A stretch of DNA of 13,215 bases from Acidobacteriaceae bacterium (lineage in GTDB: Bacteria > Acidobacteriota > Terriglobia > Terriglobales > Acidobacteriaceae), in NCBI GenBank assembly GCA_030040175.1, contig JASHUF010000006.1, forward strand, positions 1 to 13,215. Direction: 5' to 3'. Each line of letters opens with the position of its first letter. Positions within the stretch are counted from its first letter, which is position 1. The notes below the pieces were generated by a model, which saw only the letters and a list, made by a program, of their open reading frames with translations, did not search any database and was not told where the DNA came from. Shown here in pieces: positions 1 to 4,917 of this stretch. The position numbers were made by a program, and so were the translations under genes.

Positions 1-1
1 C

Positions 2-1435
2 GCCGAACAACTCACGTACGACGCTGCGCTGCGCATACCCGAGGGCTGGAAGTTCGGCACGGCGCTTCCGGTCGATAAACAATCCGGAAACGAGATTACG
101 TTCAAGCCCATCTCGCTCGACCACCTCGTCGACTCGGCTGTCATTGCCGGGCAATACTACCGCGCCATCGATATTACCCCGCCGGGCGAGCCGGTCCACC
201 ACGAGCTCGATATGGTCGCCGACAGCGAAGAAGCGCTCCGGATCAGCCCGGAAAACCAGAAGGAGATGGTGAACCTGGTGGCCGAGTCGGGCCAGCTCTT
301 CGGCACGCGCCATTATCGCGACTATCATTTCCTGTTCACGCTCAGCGATCACGTGGCCCACTTCGGGCTCGAGCACCACGAATCGAATGACAGCCGCCTG
401 CCTGAGCGCGCGCTGCTCGAGCCCAGCTCCGGCATGTCGTTGGGCGGGCTGCTGGCGCATGAATTCGTGCACTCGTGGAATGGGAAGTTCCGCCGTCCCG
501 CCGATCTGGCCGTTCCTTATTACGAACAGCCCGAGGAAACCGATCTTCTGTGGGTGTATGAGGGACTCACCGATTACCTGGGCCCGCTGCTGGCTGCGCG
601 CAGCGGGCTGTGGACGCCGGAACAGTATCACGAGTACCTCGCCAGCATCGCCGCCGAGCTCGGACCGGGCCGTCCGGGACGCACATGGCGACCGCTGCTC
701 GATACGGCCGCGGGCGAGCCCGGAATGGGAGGTCCCGGCGGACCCGGCGGCAGAGGATGGCTCAATGAGCGGCGCGGCGTGGACTACTACGACGAAGGCG
801 ATCTGTTGTGGCTGGAAGCGGCTACCATCATCCATCAGCAAACCAACGGCGCCAAATCCATCGACGATTTCTGCCACTCGTTCCACGGCGGGCCGAATAA
901 CGGCCCCGAGCTAAAGCCCTACACCTTCGACGATGTGGTGAATACGCTCAATGCGATTGCGCCCTACGACTGGGCCTCGTTCTTTCATGAGCGCCTCGAC
1001 TCCACTGCAGCCGAAGCGCCCGAAAACGGAATCGAAAACGGCGGCTGGAAGGTGGTTTTTTCAAGTGAGCCCAGCAAGCTGCAGGGGCGGCGCGGCAACC
1101 AGGGCGAGCTGTATTCGATCGGGCTGCAGGTGGGCGAAGACGGCATGGTGAACGACTCCATCGTCGGCGGGCCGGCCTTTCTGGCCGGCGTTTCTCCGGG
1201 CATGAAGATCGCCGGAGTGAACGGCCGCGTCTTCACGCCGGAGCTGCTCAGCGATGCGGTCAAGGAATCAAAGAACTCCACCGGGCCCATCACGCTTCTT
1301 GTGGTCTCCGACGACTATTTCCGCACCTGCACCATCGACTATCATGGAGGCGCGCGGTACGCGCACCTGGAGCGCGACGCGAGCAAGCCGGATTACCTCG
1401 ACGATCTGATCAAGCCGCGTGCCGGCGCGCAATAA
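2..1435 (+). CDS. M61 family metallopeptidase with C-terminal PDZ domain (5' partial)
   Basis: The frame is open from the first bases of the window, so the N-terminus lies outside; 477 residues are present. The zinc site HEFVHSWNGK (His at 458-460, visible residues about 153-162) is the HExxH plus W-N signature of the M61 glycyl-aminopeptidase family. The WVYEGLTDYLG segment about 30 residues later supplies the third ligand Glu. The last third (roughly nt 1090-1320) has a PDZ pattern: GLQVGEDGMV, GGPAFLAGVSPGMKI, INGR-like GVNGRVF. M61 enzymes with PDZ are usually around 600 residues, so perhaps 100-150 residues are missing. The family cleaves N-terminal Gly/Ala from peptides and is commonly exported, but the signal peptide is not visible here. 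The next gene starts 43 nt downstream on the same strand. The family call is firm; the substrate is unknown. Confidence 0.93.
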   Translation, partial: AEQLTYDAALRIPEGWKFGTALPVDKQSGNEITFKPISLDHLVDSAVIAGQYYRAIDITPPGEPVHHELDMVADSEEALRISPENQKEMVNLVAESGQLFGTRHYRDYHFLFTLSDHVAHFGLEHHESNDSRLPERALLEPSSGMSLGGLLAHEFVHSWNGKFRRPADLAVPYYEQPEETDLLWVYEGLTDYLGPLLAARSGLWTPEQYHEYLASIAAELGPGRPGRTWRPLLDTAAGEPGMGGPGGPGGRGWLNERRGVDYYDEGDLLWLEAATIIHQQTNGAKSIDDFCHSFHGGPNNGPELKPYTFDDVVNTLNAIAPYDWASFFHERLDSTAAEAPENGIENGGWKVVFSSEPSKLQGRRGNQGELYSIGLQVGEDGMVNDSIVGGPAFLAGVSPGMKIAGVNGRVFTPELLSDAVKESKNSTGPITLLVVSDDYFRTCTIDYHGGARYAHLERDASKPDYLDDLIKPRAGAQ

Positions 1436-1478
1436 CTTCGCATACCTCATCAAAGAAGGTGCGCGTAGAGGACTCCTG

Positions 1479-1946
1479 ATGAATGGGACGCTGGCCTGCC
1501 TGGCCCTGGCAGCGCTCGCACCGCTCGCGGCGCGGCCGGCCGGCGTCTGCGGCGGCTGGCAGGACCCGACCGGCTCCGTCATTCGCATTGGCCCCTGCAG
1601 CAACCAGATCTGCCTGTGGCTCATCCGGCTCAGCCCCTCCGCGACGGCAACGACTGACATGCACAATCCGGATCCCGGTCTGCGCCATCGCGCACTTTGC
1701 GGCTTGAAGATCGGCTCCGGGTTCGCTCTGCGCGACCCCGCCCATGCCTCCGGCGGAACGCTCTACGACCCCAAGACCGGAAAAACTTACCGCGGGTCGA
1801 TGTCCGCAGTGGGAGCGTCCGCGGGAGGCGCTCAGGGCGAAAAACTCGAGCTGCGCGGCTATTTCGGGATCCCTCTCTTCGGAGTGTCGGAGACCTGGGG
1901 CACCCATTCGCCCAGCCTGTTGAAATCGTCCCGAAGGCGAGAATAA
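1479..1946 (+). CDS. Exported DUF2147 domain protein
   Basis: This 155-residue protein starts with a hydrophobic Sec signal (residues 2 to about 21, ending AARPAG). The mature part carries the DUF2147 pattern: GGWQDPTGSVIRIGPC near the start, NPDPGLRHRALCGL (63-76), LYDPKTGKTYRG (95-106) and LELRGYFGIPLFG (123-135). I chose ATG 1479 over the in-frame ATG 1419 because the latter lies inside the M61 gene and would place 20 polar residues before the signal. An AGAGGA ribosome site (1467-1472) sits 6 nt before 1479. DUF2147 proteins are small secreted or periplasmic proteins of unknown function. The GH16 gene starts 5 nt after this stop, so the two are probably cotranscribed. Confidence 0.88.
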   Translation: MNGTLACLALAALAPLAARPAGVCGGWQDPTGSVIRIGPCSNQICLWLIRLSPSATATTDMHNPDPGLRHRALCGLKIGSGFALRDPAHASGGTLYDPKTGKTYRGSMSAVGASAGGAQGEKLELRGYFGIPLFGVSETWGTHSPSLLKSSRRRE

Positions 1947-1951
1947 TCTGT

Positions 1952-3079
1952 ATGCCCTTCTCGTATAGCTTTCGACTCCGTTGCGTGGCCGCCCTCGGCG
2001 CCTTTTTGCTGGCGGGCTGCGGCAGCGGCGGGGGCTCGACCACCGGCACGGCGACTATGCAGGCCACCGCGCCCACCGTTGCCACCACCGCTGCGCAAAA
2101 CGGCGCCGTCATCGTAACCCTGAGCACAAGCACGGCCGCCGCGACGATTTACTACACCCTCGACGGCTCCACGCCCACCACGTCTTCGCCGGTCTATGAG
2201 GCGCCGTTGCTCGTGGCCTCAAACCTCACCCTCAACGCCATGGCTGCAGCATCGGGGGAAGCAAACAGCTCCGTGACCAGCCAGACCTTTGCACCGAACA
2301 TTCCTTCAGGAACCCTCGTGTGGAGCGACGAATTCTCGAACTCCAGCGGCGCCAACGCGCAGCCGAATCCGGCCACCTGGACCTACGACACGGGCGCCGG
2401 CGGCTGGGGCAACGACGAGCTCGAAGATTATTGCGGCTGGAACTCTTCCATTTCTCCATGCAGCAGCTCCAGTCCCAATGTCTACGTAGGCACAGACGGT
2501 TACCTGCACATCGTGGCCGAGCAGCCTTCGCCGGGCGTCTACACTTCGGCCCGGCTGAAGACCGAGGGCCTGTTCAGCTTCCAGTACGGCCGTATCGAGT
2601 TTCGCGCCGAGGTTCCGGAGGCTCAGGGTTTCTGGCCTGCCAACTGGCTTTTGGGGAACAGCATTGCGACCGAGGACTGGCCGGCCTGCGGGGAGATGGA
2701 CGTGCTGGAGCGCGTGAATGCCGCCGGATCGCCCGATTGGAATATGGGTTCGATTCACGGCACCGGGTTCACCGGCAGCAATATCGGCACGCAATATGAC
2801 TTTCCCGCGGGCCAGACCGCGGCATCCTGGCACACCTACGGCATGATCTGGAGCAAGGGCAGCGTCGCCTACTACGTCGACGACCCATCGCAGCCATACG
2901 TTACCTACACCCCTTCCAGCATCAGCAGCTTCTCCGGTTCGGTCTGGCCGTTTGATTCCGGACCGAGCTTCATCCTTCTCAATCTTGCCGTTGGCGGCGA
3001 CTGGCCCGGATCTCCCGATGCAAGCACGCCGTTCCCGTCCCAGATGCTCGTCGATTACGTGCGGATCTTTACCAACTGA
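1952..3079 (+). CDS. GH16 family beta-glucanase (laminarinase-like) lipoprotein with N-terminal chitobiase/beta-hexosaminidase-type domain
   Basis: The protein has 375 residues. A lipoprotein signal ends in the lipobox LLAGC (Cys23), followed by a Gly/Ser/Thr-rich linker. Residues about 40-115 hold an Ig-like module with the IYYTLDGSTPTTSSPVY pattern of the chitobiase C-terminal (CHB_HEX_C_1) family. Residues about 120-375 are a GH16 catalytic domain: LVWSDEF at its start, the active-site stretch GEMDVLE (nucleophile E248, D250, acid/base E253), and the C-terminal LAVGGDWPG and VDYVRIF motifs. GH16 enzymes with this form hydrolyse beta-1,3- or mixed-linked glucans such as laminarin, probably here at the cell surface. 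ATG 1952 is preferred over the open frame extending back to 1697 because only it gives a lipoprotein signal; the ribosome site is weak (AAGGCGAG, about 10 nt upstream). The downstream frame stays open after the TGA. Confidence 0.93.
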   Translation: MPFSYSFRLRCVAALGAFLLAGCGSGGGSTTGTATMQATAPTVATTAAQNGAVIVTLSTSTAAATIYYTLDGSTPTTSSPVYEAPLLVASNLTLNAMAAASGEANSSVTSQTFAPNIPSGTLVWSDEFSNSSGANAQPNPATWTYDTGAGGWGNDELEDYCGWNSSISPCSSSSPNVYVGTDGYLHIVAEQPSPGVYTSARLKTEGLFSFQYGRIEFRAEVPEAQGFWPANWLLGNSIATEDWPACGEMDVLERVNAAGSPDWNMGSIHGTGFTGSNIGTQYDFPAGQTAASWHTYGMIWSKGSVAYYVDDPSQPYVTYTPSSISSFSGSVWPFDSGPSFILLNLAVGGDWPGSPDASTPFPSQMLVDYVRIFTN

Positions 3080-3424
3080 GAGCAATCCTGGGAGATTCAT
3101 GCGCTGCGCTCCGCCGGCAACCGAAGATCCGCGACCCACCTTGCCGGCATTCCGGCGCTGCCTGCGCGCGAGTACGCCGGGCGCGTGCATTTGGGCTGCT
3201 CCGTTGAGCCGGCCGCGGCGGCCTGTTCTCTTGCTTCTTCCGTGGTTGATCTTTCCGGCACCCTCTCACGGGACGACAGCCTGACCATCTCTACCGATTT
3301 CTTTTCCGACAAAGGCCGAGTGGTGGCACCGCCCGGCCGCTACAAAATGACCGTCACCGCCACCACCATCAGCGGCGATCGCTCCCTGCTCACCGTGCCC
3401 TTTGAAGTGCGCGCGGCCGAGTAA
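3080..3424 (+). pseudogene. Ig-like domain fragment in frame behind the GH16 stop (probable gene remnant)
   Basis: The GH16 frame continues without a stop from 3080 to the TAA at 3422-3424. Only GTG 3185 offers a start, without a ribosome site. From about 3170 the translation reads like one bacterial Ig-like repeat: VHLGCSVEPAAAACSL (compare the usual CSGLPSGASCSF form), then SLTIST, then PPGRYKMTVTATTISGD and the closing strand LLTVPFEV. Such modules are common as tandem or C-terminal repeats in large secreted acidobacterial proteins. The first about 30 codons (3080-3170) look like nothing known. The stretch is either the tail of a lost secreted protein, or a C-terminal module of GH16 now cut off by the TGA at 3077-3079. 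An independent 79-residue protein from GTG 3185 is possible but unlikely. No clear terminator is seen before the convergent sigma gene. Confidence 0.5.
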
Positions 3425-3460
3425 AGCGGGCGGGCGCGCAACCCCGGGCCCCGTTTCGCC

Positions 3461-4054
3461 TCAGGCGCGCATGCCCAGCTGTATGCACACCGCCCGCTTC
3501 AGCCGCCGCTTTCCGCTGAAGACCCGCGACTTGACCGTGATCACGCTGATCTTCAGCGTGCGCGCCGCGGCACGGTGAGAAAACTCCTCGAGGACGCACA
3601 ACTGGAGAGCGCGCCGGGAGACCGAATTGAGCTTCTCGACTTCCCTGCGCAGAATCCATTCCAGCTCCTTGCGCTGGCAACGCTCTTCCGGGTTTTCCGA
3701 CGGATGCGGAAAGTCGAAGAGCATGGCCGAGCCCTCGGCGGGACGCGGTTGCTCGAGCGGCAGGTGTACGCGCCCTTTCTGGTTGCGCAGCCAGTCACGC
3801 GCCGTGTTCTGAACGATGGCGCGCAGCCAGGTGCTCATCTGCGCGTCGCCGCGAAACTGTGCCAGGCTGCGGAACGCCTTAAGCAGCGCTTCCTGCACGA
3901 TGTCTTCGGCTTCCTCGCGTTGCGGCGTGATGCGCTGCGCCAGCCACAGCAGTTGTGCGCGATGCTTTTCCGCCGCCTGGGTGAACCTGACCAGCTTGTC
4001 GTCTGTAGCGGCCGCCCCCGGTTTGCAATCGACGACCATAGAGGATGTGCTCAT
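3461..4054 (-). CDS. ECF-type RNA polymerase sigma factor (sigma-70 family)
   Basis: The 197-residue protein has sigma region 2 at about 33-95 (EDIVQEALLKAFRSLAQFRG, then STWLRAIVQNTARDWLR) and region 4 at about 132-188, with a helix-turn-helix in SHRAAARTLKISVITVKSRV. Regions 1 and 3 are missing, as in all ECF sigma factors. The start ATG at 4054 has a strong GGGAGG-like ribosome site (from the GAGGGAGGG run, 6-10 nt upstream). A much longer open frame back to 4399 is low-complexity and overlaps a better small ORF, so I rejected it. The ATG overlaps the stop of the 51-codon ORF (ATGA), implying translational coupling. No zinc-finger anti-sigma gene follows; the neighbour downstream is convergent. 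Its regulon cannot be told from here. Confidence 0.92.
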   Translation of the reverse strand: MSTSSMVVDCKPGAAATDDKLVRFTQAAEKHRAQLLWLAQRITPQREEAEDIVQEALLKAFRSLAQFRGDAQMSTWLRAIVQNTARDWLRNQKGRVHLPLEQPRPAEGSAMLFDFPHPSENPEERCQRKELEWILRREVEKLNSVSRRALQLCVLEEFSHRAAARTLKISVITVKSRVFSGKRRLKRAVCIQLGMRA

Positions 4055-4206
4055 GCGGCACCCTCCCTCGGGCGTGCTTCGGCCGCGGGCGGAGCTGCGC
4101 CGGCGGCTTCGCCCAGGCCCGTTCGCGCCCGCGCCGGAAAAAGGACGAGTTGCGCCGGGACTGCGAAAAACAACAGTCCCGGCAAGAGAGGCCCGATGGA
4201 AACCAT
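4051..4206 (-). CDS. Small hydrophobic protein (51 aa) coupled to ECF sigma factor
   Basis: This ORF is short but well marked. ATG 4206 is preceded by GGAGGAG (4216-4210), with 5 nt between GGAGG and the ATG. The ORF runs 52 codons to a TGA that overlaps the ATG of the ECF sigma gene as ATGA. The peptide begins MVSIGPLLPGLLFFAVPAQL, a hydrophobic segment of about 20 residues that could be a membrane helix or an uncleaved signal. It is followed by an Ala/Arg/Glu-rich tail of about 25 residues. I recognise no family. Its place in front of a sigma gene suggests a membrane partner or a translated leader for that gene, but this is inference. The Ala-rich tail could also arise by chance in GC-rich DNA; the ribosome site plus exact overlap are the main arguments that it is translated. 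Confidence 0.55.
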   Translation of the reverse strand: MVSIGPLLPGLLFFAVPAQLVLFPARARTGLGEAAGAAPPAAEARPREGAA

Positions 4207-4257
4207 GTGCTCCTCCAAGAAGCAACGCTCCTAAAATGCGCTGGATGTGTGGAGCAC
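4207..4257 (-). promoter_or_regulatory. Inverted repeat able to cover the ribosome site of the 51-aa ORF
   Basis: On the minus strand GTGCTCC (4257-4251) and GGAGCAC (4213-4207) are exact complements separated by 37 nt. The downstream arm overlaps the GGAGGAG ribosome site and ends directly before the ATG of the small ORF. In mRNA this 7-bp stem could hide the start and, through coupling, lower translation of the sigma factor. The stem is short and the loop long, so chance cannot be excluded. Confidence 0.25.
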
Positions 4258-4298
4258 GCAGAGATGCGCCAGCAGAGACGCGATCGTGCGTGGCCCGA

Positions 4299-4751
4299 CT
4301 ATGCCAGGAAGAGGCGATGAGGAGGGGGTGACCGGAAGGGAATGAGGAAGCTGAAGCTTGCCGGCCGGCACGGCTCGACCGGAAGCGCGCCGGTACCATG
4401 GGCAGCGACGCGGTGCGCCCGCTCCAAGGAGACGGGCAGCGACTGGGACTCGGAGAGGAAGCGATTTTTGCCGCCGATGCGGTGAAGCGCCGCCACGGAG
4501 TGGTTTCGCGGCTCCAGCCAGAATCGCGTCACCGTGGCGCGGTTGATCTGCGACCCATGGTGCAGATAAGCGGCCAGCCGGTGACCGAGGCCGGACAGGG
4601 CTACGGCGCACGCCAGCCCGATCAACCCGAGGGCATACGGTCTTAGCAGCTCACGGAAGGGACGATCCCGGTGGTTCGACGGATGGCTCGCGCATAAGAC
4701 GCGCGCCTCAGGCGGATGTTGAGCGTTCGTGATGGGTCTTCGAGCAGACAA
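4299..4751 (-). CDS. Hypothetical protein with one transmembrane segment
   Basis: The 150-residue frame has an uncharged helix-like stretch (ALGLIGLACAVALSGLGHRL, about residues 40-59) after a basic N-terminal part. It continues with AYLHHGSQINRATVTRFWLEPRN and a Pro-rich C-terminal end (SPPPHRLFLA). I do not recognise a named family, though the composition and organisation look coding rather than shadow. The start is uncertain: the longest form begins at TTG 4751, with only a weak GAGAG sequence upstream, and no ATG or GTG occurs before the membrane segment. It lies 92 nt upstream of the 51-aa ORF, on the same strand, so it may belong to the sigma transcript. The 16-bp palindrome 42 nt upstream may control it. 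An alternative is an N-terminally decayed gene. Confidence 0.55.
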   Translation of the reverse strand: MSARRPITNAQHPPEARVLCASHPSNHRDRPFRELLRPYALGLIGLACAVALSGLGHRLAAYLHHGSQINRATVTRFWLEPRNHSVAALHRIGGKNRFLSESQSLPVSLERAHRVAAHGTGALPVEPCRPASFSFLIPFRSPPPHRLFLA

Positions 4752-4792
4752 TTTCGAGCCGTACTCTCAATACGCGTGCTTCACGGACCTCT

Positions 4793-4808
4793 AGTATAGC
4801 GCTATACT
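4793..4808. promoter_or_regulatory. 16-bp perfect palindrome, candidate operator
   Basis: The sequence AGTATAGCGCTATACT is its own reverse complement over all 16 bases, with AT-rich half-sites in GC-rich surroundings. It lies in the gap between the kinase stop (4918) and the TTG start of the hypothetical membrane protein (4751). On the minus strand TATAGC or TATACT within it could serve as a -10 element, with TTGTCT as a poor -35 about 15 nt away. There is no loop and no T-run, so it is not a terminator. It most resembles a binding site for a dimeric repressor of GntR/PadR type; the protein is unknown. Confidence 0.5.
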
Positions 4809-4897
4809 TGCCCGGAAAGATAGACAATTCCACCTGCGGCCCGAGCCATCCCGCGGGTTTCCGGCAATCCTAAGTAATGGCCCCGTCTCCGCACGCA

Positions 4898-4916
4898 GGG
4901 GAAGATCGCTTTCCCC
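4898..4916 (-). terminator. Hairpin just after the kinase stop, terminator-like
   Basis: Minus-strand GGGGAA and TTCCCC (outer arms 4916-4911 and 4903-4898) form a 6-bp stem with a 7-nt loop, starting one nucleotide after the TAG stop of the kinase gene. No run of T follows, so it is not a classical intrinsic terminator. It may stabilise the 3' end or weakly terminate. Confidence 0.35.
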
Positions 4917-4917
4917 G

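Noticed and set aside
1697..1951. Upstream extension of the GH16 gene
   Set aside because: It lies in the DUF2147 gene in another frame and would bury the lipoprotein signal, which begins at ATG 1952.
4055..4399. N-terminal extension of the ECF sigma factor to 4399
   Set aside because: The added 115 residues are Arg/Ser/Gly-rich without similarity to sigma factors. ATG 4054 has a strong ribosome site, and another frame there holds the better 51-aa ORF.
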